DNA of 64,000 nt. Source: Kallotenue papyrolyticum. GTDB lineage: Bacteria > Chloroflexota > Chloroflexia > Chloroflexales > Kallotenuaceae. The first letter of the stretch is position 1. Each line of letters begins with the position of its first letter. The notes under the pieces were generated by a model that was not told the origin of the DNA, did not search any database, and saw nothing but the letters and a program-made list of their open reading frames with translations. A program made the translations under genes and the position numbers. The stretch is from the NCBI RefSeq assembly GCF_000526415.1, contig NZ_JAGA01000003.1, forward strand, positions 930,001-994,000, written 5' to 3'. Of this stretch, positions 1 to 9,276 are shown in pieces.

Positions 1-686
1 GGCGGCGGTGCAGCAGGCTCCTGCGCTGCTCCGCCCACAAAACGCGCGCCGGGCGAGGGCCGGGGGTTGAAGACGCTGAACCATTCCGCAGAGAAATAGA
101 CCAGGTGGAGATCACCAGCAATGAACAGGAAAGCCGGCGTGGACTCCGGCGCCAGCGGACACAGGCCGATACGCGCGCGCAGCCGATTGCGCCGTTCCTG
201 GAACTCAGCAGCGACGGGCGCCGCTGCGGCAATTGGCATAAAAACGGTGAACGGGCCGGGATAGCCACAGCCGGCCAAGGCGACGCCCGAGGCTTCTGCC
301 GCCAATGCCGCGCCGATCACAAAAGGATCGGCAATGATCACATCAGGCCGCCACCGACGAATCAGCTCCAGATGCGCGTCACAGGCCTGCTCCACTTGCC
401 GCTCATCTAACCACATATCCAGCAGAGAGCGCATCTCCGCAGCGTACAGCTCCTCAAAGTCCATCTGCTGCTGACCGGCTCCGGCATGTGGGCGAATCGT
501 TCCAGGAAAGGCGACAGGAATGATCGCCAGCGGCACACCGGCTCGCTCAAGTTGGGCAGCCACCTGCGCGCCACTGGCCCACAGCACCTCGTGCCCTCGC
601 CGTAGGAGCAGCTGCGCCGTCTCCAGCAGACCGCCCCAGTCAAGGTGACCCACAACAGGAACGGTTGAGAAGAGAAAACGAGCCAT
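1..686 (-). CDS. Glycosyltransferase, UGT/MGT (GT1) type, 3' end outside window
   Basis: About 228 codons are present and the frame is still open at position 1. The N-terminus MARFLFSTVPVVGHLDWGGL followed by an RRGHEVLWASG stretch is the classic acceptor-side Rossmann start of GT1 glycosyltransferases (macrolide, glycopeptide and activator-dependent types). RRWRPDVIIADPF is the usual second-strand motif. The C-terminal nucleotide-sugar half lies outside the window. It is the last visible gene of the RiPP operon, 7 nt after the small membrane peptide, so it may glycosylate the modified peptide; that role is inferred from position only. Donor and acceptor cannot be told from this half. Confidence 0.82.
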   Translation of the reverse strand, partial: MARFLFSTVPVVGHLDWGGLLETAQLLLRRGHEVLWASGAQVAAQLERAGVPLAIIPVAFPGTIRPHAGAGQQQMDFEELYAAEMRSLLDMWLDERQVEQACDAHLELIRRWRPDVIIADPFVIGAALAAEASGVALAGCGYPGPFTVFMPIAAAAPVAAEFQERRNRLRARIGLCPLAPESTPAFLFIAGDLHLVYFSAEWFSVFNPRPSPGARFVGGAAQEPAAPP

Positions 687-693
687 CGACGCC

Positions 694-882
694 TCAGGAG
701 CGTGACTGTCTATCTCTGATAACGTGGAGCAATAGGGTCCCGCCGATGGAGATGACAAGCGCGATCAGCAGATCGATCAGAGCGCTCCGCAAGGTGAGTG
801 TGCCTAGAAGGATATTGATCAGCGTTACAATCGCAAAGATGATGAAGAAGCCTAACCCATAGCGGCTGATGATGCCTATCAT
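694..882 (-). CDS. Small two-helix membrane protein, unknown function
   Basis: 62 aa. Two hydrophobic segments (roughly residues 8-27 and 33-53) are separated by a short polar turn, with a basic C-terminus (HVIRDRQSRS). GGAGAGG lies a short distance upstream of the ATG at 882. It sits between the SpaB_C-type gene and the glycosyltransferase in the same direction, so it is probably co-transcribed with the RiPP operon. It could be an immunity or transport accessory peptide, but nothing in the sequence proves a role. I do not recognise a family. Confidence 0.6.
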   Translation of the reverse strand: MIGIISRYGLGFFIIFAIVTLINILLGTLTLRSALIDLLIALVISIGGTLLLHVIRDRQSRS

Positions 883-950
883 ATCATTACCTCTCCATGT
901 CCGCGATCAAGGACTTTCACGGAACATACGGCCGCCCTCAAGAAAGAGCC

Positions 951-1874
951 TTACGTCTCCTGCCTATTGGCGTATGAGCCAACGGCCACGGTTTGTCCGG
1001 CGTCGTACCAGCGATGCAAGAGGTGCAGCAAAAATGCCTCCTCAAGAATGGGAATGCCCATCCGGTTACAGAGCATATGGATGTAGCTCTGAACAATCAT
1101 AGGGATGGGCGTCTCGAGCAGCCCTTGGCCTTCCAGGCGCAGCAGATCGCCTAGCGTTTGCCCGGTCCGTTCCCGAAAACGGGTCACAATCGAACCCAAC
1201 GGCTCGGCAGGTGCGCCCTGCATCTGGCGAGCCAGCGTGGCCTGAGCGGCACGATAGCGCTGGTCAAAATAAGCACACCACGCCGCCTGCTGCTCAGACG
1301 AAGGCGCGGTCATCGTCACCCAATAGTCACGGCAGCGGGCGTAGAAAGCCGCTCGTTGAGGAATCCTGCCCACCGCCTGGTCTAGCAGCGCATCGATCAG
1401 CAGCAGGGCGGCCTGTTGGCGCCGCAGCTGGCGACGATGTTCGCCGGCGATCACGGCGATTGCCGCCTCGCTGGAGTCCTGGAAGTGGCGCTCCGAGATG
1501 CTCATGCCGGCCTTCCCACCATACTTTGCGTACTCCGGCTCGTAGGTATCGTACTCAAAGGAGGGAAACGGACGCGGTGCGCCTTCCGGCGGCGCTGGTC
1601 TGCTTGGCTGAAGCGGGATCTGTTCAATCTGTTGAAACGCTTCAGGAATAACGCGCTCCAGCAGCGGTCGAACGATCTCCTCCAGCTGCTTGTGCTCACC
1701 CTGCATTCGGAAGCGGACGTGCGGCCCGCCCTCGACATAGAGGATATAGAAATATCCGGCAATGGCGCTCTGCTCCAATAGCGTGTGTGCCACAGGCTGA
1801 ACAACGTTAAGCACCAGATAGTCCGCTCGCTGCTGCGATGGGCCGTGAAACAGTTTCACGTAGAGCCACTGCAT
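951..1874 (-). CDS. Thiopeptide-type bacteriocin biosynthesis protein (SpaB_C / LanB elimination-domain family)
   Basis: About 307 aa. The start WLYVKLFHG and the block YILYVEGGPHVRFRM are typical of stand-alone SpaB_C proteins, which either remove glutamate from glutamylated Ser/Thr to give dehydroamino acids or, in thiopeptides, catalyse the [4+2] pyridine-forming cyclisation. The C-terminal block with HMLCNRMGI and LLHLLHRWYD also fits the family. It follows the large LanB gene by about 30 nt, the usual split-LanB layout. An in-frame TTG at 1880 is an alternative start, and a G-rich SD (GAGGGGGT) precedes both. Only one such protein is visible, so elimination is the more likely job. Elimination and cyclase subtypes cannot be separated by eye. 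Confidence 0.85.
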   Translation of the reverse strand: MQWLYVKLFHGPSQQRADYLVLNVVQPVAHTLLEQSAIAGYFYILYVEGGPHVRFRMQGEHKQLEEIVRPLLERVIPEAFQQIEQIPLQPSRPAPPEGAPRPFPSFEYDTYEPEYAKYGGKAGMSISERHFQDSSEAAIAVIAGEHRRQLRRQQAALLLIDALLDQAVGRIPQRAAFYARCRDYWVTMTAPSSEQQAAWCAYFDQRYRAAQATLARQMQGAPAEPLGSIVTRFRERTGQTLGDLLRLEGQGLLETPIPMIVQSYIHMLCNRMGIPILEEAFLLHLLHRWYDAGQTVAVGSYANRQET

Positions 1875-1903
1875 GCTCAATGCCTTACCCCCTCAGATCA
1901 TCG

Positions 1904-4594
1904 TCACTCGCCAGCCGCATGGCCACGCTCGATCCAGTTGACCTCGATCTGCAACTCGCTCACGACCGCTTCGCCGTTAAACGTTACCGGCAGCTCCTCT
2001 CCGCGCGGCAGCATCTCGGTGAAGATCAACGAGTCCACTGAATCGCTGAGCAGGCGGGGGAGGGCCATAACCAGCCATGGGTTCTGGAAATCAAGGTAGA
2101 GCGGCTTATGGCTGTGTTTGGCGATGGCATCGAAGACCTTGACATTGGCGCGCACAAAGACAATCTCCGGCAGCCCAAGCTGCTCCTTCCAGCGATAGAC
2201 GCGCCAGAAGTAGCCAGCATCGCTCTCGCCGCGCATTGGCTGCGGCACCTGGTCGGCGGGGACCTGCCAGAGCTCGCGAGCCAGCACCACCCGGCCGATC
2301 TGGACGCGCGGCCGGTGCCGAACGCTAGCGCCCTGTCGATCATCGGCGGAGGAGCCTTCCAGTGTCAGCGCGTGCCAGAACTCACGGCTGTAGGCGTAGT
2401 TGATCGGCGTGAGCGTATGGATGATACCGCGAGCAGGGTGGGGCAGCGTCAGCGGATAGACCGATCCAAGATAGAGCGGGAGGATCTCGCGGCCGGTCGC
2501 TCGCTCGACCAGCCTGATCGCATCCTGCTCGGTATCGTGGACCAGATCGCAGGCGCTCAAGGGCAGGCTCCGCTCATCAGCCGGGTCTGCCGGCCACTGG
2601 AGACTGCGTCCGGTTAGCCGTGGATGCAGCTGGAGATCAGAGGCGTCTGTCAGCAGCGGCAGATCTACCAACTCGACATGCTCACTCAAGGCGGCGAAGT
2701 GCTGACGCAAGCGCTCCGTCAGCGGATCGTGCCCACCTCCATCGCCGTAGAGACCGCAGAAGCGGGCGATATAGCTGCCAAGCCCGCTGTAGGTATGATT
2801 GAGGACCAACAGATAGTCGCCGCGCTGCCAGGCCTCAGGGCTGGCGGCGATTTGCAGGAAAAAGGTGAGCGAGGCCGGCCAGCCGCGCAGCGATGGCAGA
2901 TGACGGGGAAGCTGCTGTACGTCAAGCTCGACCACGCTCTGCGCGGCGTTGCCGGTCCATTGGCGTAGGGCTTGCTCGTTGAGCTGTTGCAGTCGCATGA
3001 TCGTGCGGCTCAGGATGGGCGCAATCTCATGGTAGGCTGGGTCGAAGCGCGACAGTAGCTCATCCTGATAGTCGCCGAACTGCGCCATCACCTGAAGCGC
3101 CGCCGCACTAGACTGGCCATGCCCAATCTGCTCCGCAATAAAGCGCAGAATTCCAGGGGTGTGTTGCAGATGGCCCAACTCGAAATGTTCCATCAGCGGC
3201 ACAAGCTGGCGGAGCACCTCATCCCATAGCAGGGCACCGACCTGAAAGGACTCCCCAGCCACAGCACAGTCCTCGTGGATCAGATCGAGCACATCAACGA
3301 ACTGTGCCGGAATACCGAGCAGCTCGCCCAAGGCGGCAAACTCCATACGCAGCAGCCTGGTAAGCTCGCGTCGCCGCCGGTGGTCGGCCTCCCTGTACTC
3401 GTTGAAGAGCAGCTGAATCGTCGTAAGGCGTTGCCGGCATGCGACAACCAGCTGATCCTCATAGGGCGCCAGATAGCCGAGCAAGGTCTGAAGCGGATCT
3501 TCGTCGTGCGGGCTAAAGGGGAACTGACAGATGAGCAGGCCGTGGTCGATCATGCTCTGTAGCGCCTTGCGCGCCTTGGGCTCCGCCTCAGCCTTACCGT
3601 CGCTCAAGCGCTGCACCAGCTCGCCGTAGCTGCTGCCGGGGTACTGCTGAACAAGCTGGATCACCCGCCGCATCCCAGGCAGCAGCGGCAGACGCTGCAC
3701 AAGATCCTGGCGGCTGTAGAAGGGTGTTGTGACATAGTAGGGCCGAACAAAACAAATCTTGTCGTCCTCAATCCAGAAGCTATCACGAACGGATACCGGT
3801 AGTCCTTCTCGAAGAGCAGGGACATAGGCGAGAAAACGCGCCACGACATGGATCAACGCGGTGTTGAGTCTGACCCGCGAGACGATCGCGCCGCGGATCT
3901 CGGCACTCAACCCGCTGGGCGCCTGGGGATCAACGCTCCCCATCGCGGTTGGCGTAAAGGTGGCGAATGGGCTGGTTTTGGCCGCCATGCGCGCAAGGTA
4001 CAACAGCGCTGATATCTCGACATACTGGATCTGATCCTCAGCGCATGGCGTTGCAAGGTACTGCGTGAGCGCATCGTAGAAATCAACGCTGCTGATCAGA
4101 ACACCTTTAAGAAAGTCGTCTCTGCCCAGTAGCTTACGCAGATCCTCCCGGCGCTCACGCAGCTCAGAGGCGAACGTGGTCTCCAGACGGAGACGCAGCC
4201 GCTCGTAGCGGCGGATCATTCGGTACCACTGGACGATGACCTTCCGCACCGGTCGCTCCAGGTGAGGGCGCAGCATCCGGAGGGCGGCAAGCCCACCCTT
4301 ATGCGGGCGGTCGTTGAACATCGCCCGACGAATATCAAGGAGGATGCGCCGCGCTTTTGTGTCGGTGACCGTCGGCACAGCAGCATAGAGGCGAGCGCTG
4401 AACACGTCGCGTTGCTCTTGGAACCATGCCTCGATCAGCAGCAGCTCCCGCATACAGGCCACACTCCGCGTATAACGCAGTTGGGCCAGGTAATGCAGCG
4501 GCAAAGCGCTAAAGCGCAACAATGCATATGACGAGGGGAAGCAGGCCAGGGCCGGCGCCGTCTCCTGAGCTGTGTGGGTCGTCTCTCTAAGCAT
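1904..4594 (-). CDS. Lantibiotic dehydratase-like protein, glutamylation domain (split LanB)
   Basis: About 896 aa, the size of the LanB N-terminal glutamylation module alone; the elimination half is the next gene. These enzymes use Glu-tRNA to glutamylate Ser/Thr of a leader-bound precursor. Landmarks are the block VSRVRLNTALIHVVARFL, the FCGLYGDGGGHDPLTERLR region and a C-terminal LPVTFNGEAVVSELQIEVNW. The ATG at 4594 was chosen because GAGGAGGGGT sits just before it and it overlaps the stop of the preceding SagB gene by 8 nt (translational coupling). The frame stays open further upstream, but only as an antiparallel artefact inside the SagB gene. Confidence 0.9.
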   Translation of the reverse strand: MLRETTHTAQETAPALACFPSSYALLRFSALPLHYLAQLRYTRSVACMRELLLIEAWFQEQRDVFSARLYAAVPTVTDTKARRILLDIRRAMFNDRPHKGGLAALRMLRPHLERPVRKVIVQWYRMIRRYERLRLRLETTFASELRERREDLRKLLGRDDFLKGVLISSVDFYDALTQYLATPCAEDQIQYVEISALLYLARMAAKTSPFATFTPTAMGSVDPQAPSGLSAEIRGAIVSRVRLNTALIHVVARFLAYVPALREGLPVSVRDSFWIEDDKICFVRPYYVTTPFYSRQDLVQRLPLLPGMRRVIQLVQQYPGSSYGELVQRLSDGKAEAEPKARKALQSMIDHGLLICQFPFSPHDEDPLQTLLGYLAPYEDQLVVACRQRLTTIQLLFNEYREADHRRRRELTRLLRMEFAALGELLGIPAQFVDVLDLIHEDCAVAGESFQVGALLWDEVLRQLVPLMEHFELGHLQHTPGILRFIAEQIGHGQSSAAALQVMAQFGDYQDELLSRFDPAYHEIAPILSRTIMRLQQLNEQALRQWTGNAAQSVVELDVQQLPRHLPSLRGWPASLTFFLQIAASPEAWQRGDYLLVLNHTYSGLGSYIARFCGLYGDGGGHDPLTERLRQHFAALSEHVELVDLPLLTDASDLQLHPRLTGRSLQWPADPADERSLPLSACDLVHDTEQDAIRLVERATGREILPLYLGSVYPLTLPHPARGIIHTLTPINYAYSREFWHALTLEGSSADDRQGASVRHRPRVQIGRVVLARELWQVPADQVPQPMRGESDAGYFWRVYRWKEQLGLPEIVFVRANVKVFDAIAKHSHKPLYLDFQNPWLVMALPRLLSDSVDSLIFTEMLPRGEELPVTFNGEAVVSELQIEVNWIERGHAAGE

Positions 4595-5396
4595 ACCCCT
4601 CCTCACGGACGACCTGATCTGCAGGCTCGGTTGCATCACGATCGGGAAGAAGGCCGAACGCGAGCGTCCAGAGCACATCGCGATGCAGGCCGTCAAGCCG
4701 GGCATGACGCTGTGCTGTCCGCTCACGCAGTCCTCCATTAGCGCATACACCGATACCCAGAGCTGTGCCGGCAAGGTAGGCCGTTTCGCCAATCAACCCG
4801 GCCTGCATGAGCAGATAGCGATATCCGCGCTGTCCATAGGCCATGAGTACGCTGGTCAGATCGCCGGCAAGGAGCAACATACCGGTGCCGGTACAGAATT
4901 CTTGTTGAAAGATTGATCGGTAGGCACTATCGCGGGTGGGTTCAGAATCCAACAGGATCAGCCCGTGGCGCCGGGCATCATAGCGATAGGTACCCTGCTG
5001 CAAACCCTCGACACCCCACAGAAACGCATACAGGTGCAGCCACTGGAGGATCGGACGGTGCTCTTCACCACAGAAAACATCCTCAGGGAAAAGCTCTACC
5101 TGGGCGCAGACGGCGAGAAAGCGCCCAAGCAGATCCTGTGGCATCGGTTTGCCGCTGTAAACTCGAACCGATCGTCGTTTGACGATGGCATCCTGCACAC
5201 GCATGCCCAGATCCTGTCTCTCAGGCAGCCGCGGCAGCGCAATGAACGGCAGCGCCGCCGGATCGTGCAGCGCGCCTGGCTGGGGAAGATCCGGCTTCGG
5301 TAGCGGCTCCCGTAGAGTCGCAGGCGTGTAGAGGGTATTGTGATGAAAGGTTTCAACCAGGCGCTGGACAAGCAAGCTGTGTGCTTCGCGGGTCAT
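4587..5396 (-). CDS. SagB-type / nitroreductase-family dehydrogenase (azoline oxidase)
   Basis: About 269 aa. KRRSVRVYSGKPM is the FMN-phosphate-binding RRSxR motif of the nitroreductase fold. YRYLLMQAGLIGETAYLAGTALGIGVC is the usual C-terminal helix of SagB-type oxidases, which convert azolines made by YcaO enzymes to azoles using FMN. AGGAGG lies 5 nt before the ATG at 5396; a TTG one codon earlier is too close to the SD. It follows the fused E1-SagB gene by 16 nt and overlaps the LanB gene. A second, fused SagB domain upstream means two oxidases act in this pathway, or one is a pseudo-enzyme partner. Confidence 0.88.
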   Translation of the reverse strand: MTREAHSLLVQRLVETFHHNTLYTPATLREPLPKPDLPQPGALHDPAALPFIALPRLPERQDLGMRVQDAIVKRRSVRVYSGKPMPQDLLGRFLAVCAQVELFPEDVFCGEEHRPILQWLHLYAFLWGVEGLQQGTYRYDARRHGLILLDSEPTRDSAYRSIFQQEFCTGTGMLLLAGDLTSVLMAYGQRGYRYLLMQAGLIGETAYLAGTALGIGVCANGGLRERTAQRHARLDGLHRDVLWTLAFGLLPDRDATEPADQVVREEGYA

Positions 5397-5412
5397 CAAT
5401 ACCTCCTGCGGC

Positions 5413-7209
5413 TCAGCAACCGATCAGCACAACCTGCGTAGGAAGCTCCTGAAGCGGCGGTATGTGCAGCAGCTCTGCCAACCCTCCATCGGCGAACTGG
5501 CCGAGATTCCACGCCCGCAGGCCCAGCGCGTTGGCGAGCAGACGCAGGCTCTGAGTCATCACGCCGGCGTCGAGATGAACGTAGCGGTAGGCACGTGGGC
5601 CATACTTCGAGGAGAGACGGTAGAAGTGCCCTGTCTGCACGATGGCCATCGCCGAGCGGTCGATCAGCTCTTCAACGGCGATCAGATTGCGCAGGTACGG
5701 CCGCTGATCGCCCTCACGCAGCCGCTCAAGACGGTGGCGCGCGCCGTCGTAATGATAGATGCCGGGATCGAGCCCCGCGACATCCCATCCAATGACGTAG
5801 AGCTCCGCGGAGCAGAGACCACCACCTGAGGGTGTAAAGCGATAGGGCAACGTACCAGGCTCACGCCAACGGGCACTCAGACCGCAGATCTGGCTGAGAT
5901 GTTCGACCGTTATCCGCTCTGGCGCAGTGGGACGCCAGCCTGCCAGCACAGCCCCCAGATCCGCAGCCACCGGCGGAAGTTCCTCAAGCGGCGGAAGAGC
6001 TACTTTTGGAAAGGTCCAGTACTCCTTGTAAGCGCCCATGGTCAGGTTTGAAACCTGAGCGCTGTAGTGGATCTGGTGCCCTTTCAGCGCTACAGCTTCC
6101 CACTTATGGTTGGTCTCAAGATGGAAGAGCAGCGCCAGATCGTCAGGCAGGCGCAGGGTCTCCTGCGCCTGTGTGGCACTGCCGCACGCACTGCAGCGAG
6201 GCAGGCGTAGGATCGGCTGCTCATCAAGCGTAAAGCTGTCCAGGTCGAAGCGCCGAACCTTATTGATCAGGGCCGTGGGAAAAAGACGGCTAATCTCCAT
6301 GACAATAGTTAGAGCGATATAAGCGGCGCTCGCTTCTGTCGCCAACGTTGCCGCCGGCTGGCTGCACTCCGCAGCCGGAACCTGGCTAAGAAAGCACTGG
6401 TAGCAGGCGCCCTCGTCGGCGCTGAAGATCGGGCCGATCTCGACCCGTTGGGACTGATAGATCGCACGCAGCCAGCTCACCCCCTGTTGGCGACAGGCGT
6501 GTGCCAGCCGCCCCCAGCGCTCGGGATCATCACCATGTCCGACGACGACGACAGATGAGTAGCGCCCGACCTCCTGCTCCAGCATCAAGGCTGGATCGAG
6601 AACCTGTACGCTGCAGAAGGGGTTGAGGGCGGCGATCTCTTTGTATAACACTAGCTGATCGGCCGTCGCCGGGAGAATACTCAATTGACCGATGCCGGCC
6701 TTTGCCAACTCGGCGGCAATGCTAGGGCCGGCAGCACCTTCGACGATCAGCAGCAGGTTGGTTAGCTTCAGCCGCCCCTGCGTACCGTAGCGGTTATGTG
6801 AAGCCCTACTGACATCGGTATAACGGCCAAAGAACAGTAGCTGTTGTTGATAGCGCGCACACTCCTCATCCGAGAAGAGGCGCTGATCTTCGGCGGTTGG
6901 CCCTTCCTCCAGCAACCCGCGCAGAAAGAGCAGCGAGATAGTATCAGCGATCAGTGCGGGCTTGACCTGTGGCAGCGCCGCGTGCAGATCCTCCACGGTG
7001 CGGGTACCGTCCAGCAGGGGCAACAGGCGTGGGAGAAGCACCCGCGCGGCCTTCCCCCGGAACAGCTCCGGTTGCTCCGCGCCTTGTACCAACAGCCCTG
7101 CTTCCCCGAGATCGATCAGGAGGTAATCTTCAGAAAAACGCGGGCGCCGCGGGAGCCGCATCTGTGGATCCATCTGGAAGCGATCGCTCAGTCCGGCTGC
7201 TTTATACAT
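5413..7209 (-). CDS. Fusion protein: leader-binding (RRE) and E1-like domains plus SagB-type dehydrogenase
   Basis: 598 aa. Residues about 15-110 (LLIDLGEAGLLVQG ... LLFLRGLLEEG) look like a winged-helix RRE. Residues about 150-355 are an E1/ThiF-like fold with the paired CYQC and CSAC motifs expected to bind zinc. Residues about 380-598 are a second SagB-type nitroreductase domain (YRFTPSGGGLCSAELYVIGW, GPRAYRYVHLDAGVMTQSLRLLANALGL). The E1-like part should recruit the precursor to YcaO; the C-terminal part should oxidise azolines with FMN. It overlaps the upstream E1-like gene by 8 nt, and GAGGAAG precedes the ATG. The domain order is clear; which SagB copy is active is not. Confidence 0.88.
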   Translation of the reverse strand: MYKAAGLSDRFQMDPQMRLPRRPRFSEDYLLIDLGEAGLLVQGAEQPELFRGKAARVLLPRLLPLLDGTRTVEDLHAALPQVKPALIADTISLLFLRGLLEEGPTAEDQRLFSDEECARYQQQLLFFGRYTDVSRASHNRYGTQGRLKLTNLLLIVEGAAGPSIAAELAKAGIGQLSILPATADQLVLYKEIAALNPFCSVQVLDPALMLEQEVGRYSSVVVVGHGDDPERWGRLAHACRQQGVSWLRAIYQSQRVEIGPIFSADEGACYQCFLSQVPAAECSQPAATLATEASAAYIALTIVMEISRLFPTALINKVRRFDLDSFTLDEQPILRLPRCSACGSATQAQETLRLPDDLALLFHLETNHKWEAVALKGHQIHYSAQVSNLTMGAYKEYWTFPKVALPPLEELPPVAADLGAVLAGWRPTAPERITVEHLSQICGLSARWREPGTLPYRFTPSGGGLCSAELYVIGWDVAGLDPGIYHYDGARHRLERLREGDQRPYLRNLIAVEELIDRSAMAIVQTGHFYRLSSKYGPRAYRYVHLDAGVMTQSLRLLANALGLRAWNLGQFADGGLAELLHIPPLQELPTQVVLIGC

Positions 7210-7894
7210 GGATCTTCCTCTTCAAAACCATGCGCTCGGCAAGCGCCTCAGCCAGATGTTTGTAGCTCCACTCCTGAGGATCCTCCACTCTGGAACAGAT
7301 CCGGCACCACGGGACCGGAACAATCGGGTGCCGCCCTTGATCATGGCGAATTGGATCCATATACCAGTAGGCGCCGGTACTGGCCACCGTCTCACCACTG
7401 CTGAGCCGCTGAAGCTCCATGCTGATGAGACGTGCTGCAAATTGCTCCAGGGGAGCGAGCTGGCCGCGATGGCCCGCCTGCTGATCGTGGTCGTAGAAAG
7501 CGAGGGTCTCCATATCAATTCTACTGAGACCGGAATTGGTGAGAAAGCGCTTGAGGAAACAGGTATAGCAGGCCGTCTCGCCAGGAATGACTGTCGGCCC
7601 AATCTGGATCACCGTTGTATCCAGCAAGCCTATCGTCCAGGGGATGCCTCGACGATAGGCAGCAGCGTTGAACTGTTGCATAAGGGTCGGGAAAGGGCGC
7701 CAGAGGACCCCTGCGGCAAGCTGGGCCTCCGCCTGCTCAAGCGCCGCAGCAAAATCATCTTCGCTCCAGCCCCCCCATTCGGCTAGATCATAGGCTATCA
7801 TCGGTAGCGCAGAACGCTCAAGCAGATCGCGCACCCTTGCCCCAAGCGGACCGGCAGTGAGCAGCAGTAGGCGGCGGGTCTGTGATCGCGACAT
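7202..7894 (-). CDS. Truncated E1/ocin-ThiF-like cyclodehydratase partner
   Basis: 230 aa. It starts with a Rossmann-like LLLLTAGPLGARVRDLLERS and carries ETACYTCFLKRF and VPWCRICSR, the two CxxC pairs of E1-like cyclodehydratase partner proteins. The central GxGxxG/ATP-binding features of full ThiF proteins are not evident, as in ocin-ThiF-like proteins that act as scaffolds rather than adenylating enzymes. TAAGGAGGAG with 6-nt spacing precedes the ATG. It lies between YcaO (20 nt upstream) and the fused E1-SagB gene, which it overlaps. One of three E1-like proteins in this operon. Confidence 0.82.
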   Translation of the reverse strand: MSRSQTRRLLLLTAGPLGARVRDLLERSALPMIAYDLAEWGGWSEDDFAAALEQAEAQLAAGVLWRPFPTLMQQFNAAAYRRGIPWTIGLLDTTVIQIGPTVIPGETACYTCFLKRFLTNSGLSRIDMETLAFYDHDQQAGHRGQLAPLEQFAARLISMELQRLSSGETVASTGAYWYMDPIRHDQGRHPIVPVPWCRICSRVEDPQEWSYKHLAEALAERMVLKRKIHV

Positions 7895-7914
7895 CGCCAG
7901 CTCCTCCTTAGTCG

Positions 7915-9267
7915 TTATGCGAATGGTTGGGGCTTCGAGGTAATATCGTTGATCGTCCGTCGCCCGTAGCCCATCGCTTCCGGCGCCGTGTACAAACGCG
8001 GCGTAGCGAGGAAACGCACACCATATGCCGGACTAAGCGGGATCATCTCGGGGATGATGACGCGCACAACCCAGAACCCGGCTTGTCGCACTTCGGGGGT
8101 CGTCAGATCGACGGCAACAACCTCCATATCACGCTCGCGGAAGCGCTCCAGCAAGCATTCAAGATCGCTCTCCGGTGAGCCGGTCGCAAGATTGGGTAGC
8201 TCGCTGAGCCGACGCCGATGCGGGGTGGAGAGAAGAAAGTCGAAATCAGCGCGGGCCTCCCGTAGGGCGTAATAGAGCGCGCAATCTTCCAGCGAGAAGA
8301 TGTGCTCCGGGTGCTCGCGATGGGCAGGGTTCGGCTTCGCGACGCCCAGCCGCGCGTCGAGGGCAACGCGGGACGTACATCCCTCCTCCAAAACGCGCAC
8401 AATCGCTTGCACTGGATCAAGACGCACGGCACTGACGACAAGGTTGGAGAGAAGGTTGGTATGGTCGTTCAGCTGGAGCGCGTAGATGCATGGGATCCCG
8501 AGGTCACTGGTGGCGTCAAAGAAGTGATATTCCAGGTGACTCTCGCGGGTCAGCTCCATCATCAGACGCAGCCGATCCGGCCACTGCGACTCATCGCCGA
8601 GATCAATGCGCGGAAGAGGCAGCTGGTGAAGCCACGTGAGCATCAGCGCGTCGCGCTCGACGACTTCACAGATACCGCTGACCAGCGCCTGAATAAGGTC
8701 GGTGTGACATGCACAGCCGGTAGAGATTGGAATCCAAATTTGCTCATCCCGATGTTCTGGAGGAAAGTGGAGGAACACCATCATTGCCGGCACATAGCGC
8801 GGCTCTCCACTGATCAACGAAATGCCTTTGACCCAACGCAGCGGTACATCTTTGCGGGGCCTAACGAAATAGTTGTGCTGAAGCGAGTGCTCCGATGGAG
8901 CACAGGTGGCCAGACGCTCCAGATCGATCGCCAGCTCACCCAGCTCTTCCGCAGTGGCACGAACAAACTGCTGTTGATCGTACACGCACATGCAGTAGCG
9001 CTCGATGCTCTCGCCAATCGCCCGCACCTGCGCCTCCAAGGGATCTGCCGAGACGCCCGCCCCGGGCACCTGGGGCATGATCCGCTGCTCCTCAGGGGTA
9101 GGATCCCCTGGCAGCCGTGGCATCTGGCTGGGGCTGGCGCTGTAGTAGTACAGGCGTGGCGCACCGCTGCTGCGTGGTAGCTCGCTAATACCTGGGAAGA
9201 TACCACCAATGCGGTCGCGCAGCGGCGCAGATCGCTGGATAACAGCCTCTAGTGATGCTCGATTCAT
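7915..9267 (-). CDS. YcaO-domain azoline cyclodehydratase (TOMM family)
   Basis: 450 aa. YcaO uses ATP to phosphorylate the amide backbone so that Cys/Ser/Thr side chains cyclise to azolines. Typical ATP-site blocks are LEAQVRAIGESIERY (about residues 78-92) and ISTGCACHTDLIQALVSG ... EVVERDA. A C-terminal proline-containing tail ends KPQPFA, comparable to the PxPxP-type ends of azole-forming YcaO proteins. It is stand-alone, as in thiopeptide pathways, with separate E1-like partners on both sides. A weak GAGAAG precedes the ATG at 9267, 9 nt after the upstream gene, suggesting translational coupling. Confidence 0.93.
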   Translation of the reverse strand: MNRASLEAVIQRSAPLRDRIGGIFPGISELPRSSGAPRLYYYSASPSQMPRLPGDPTPEEQRIMPQVPGAGVSADPLEAQVRAIGESIERYCMCVYDQQQFVRATAEELGELAIDLERLATCAPSEHSLQHNYFVRPRKDVPLRWVKGISLISGEPRYVPAMMVFLHFPPEHRDEQIWIPISTGCACHTDLIQALVSGICEVVERDALMLTWLHQLPLPRIDLGDESQWPDRLRLMMELTRESHLEYHFFDATSDLGIPCIYALQLNDHTNLLSNLVVSAVRLDPVQAIVRVLEEGCTSRVALDARLGVAKPNPAHREHPEHIFSLEDCALYYALREARADFDFLLSTPHRRRLSELPNLATGSPESDLECLLERFRERDMEVVAVDLTTPEVRQAGFWVVRVIIPEMIPLSPAYGVRFLATPRLYTAPEAMGYGRRTINDITSKPQPFA

Positions 9268-9276
9268 CAGATCTTC

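Noticed and set aside
4595..4792. N-terminal extension of the LanB frame
   Set aside because: Overlaps the SagB gene in another frame; the start at 4594 has the SD and coupling.
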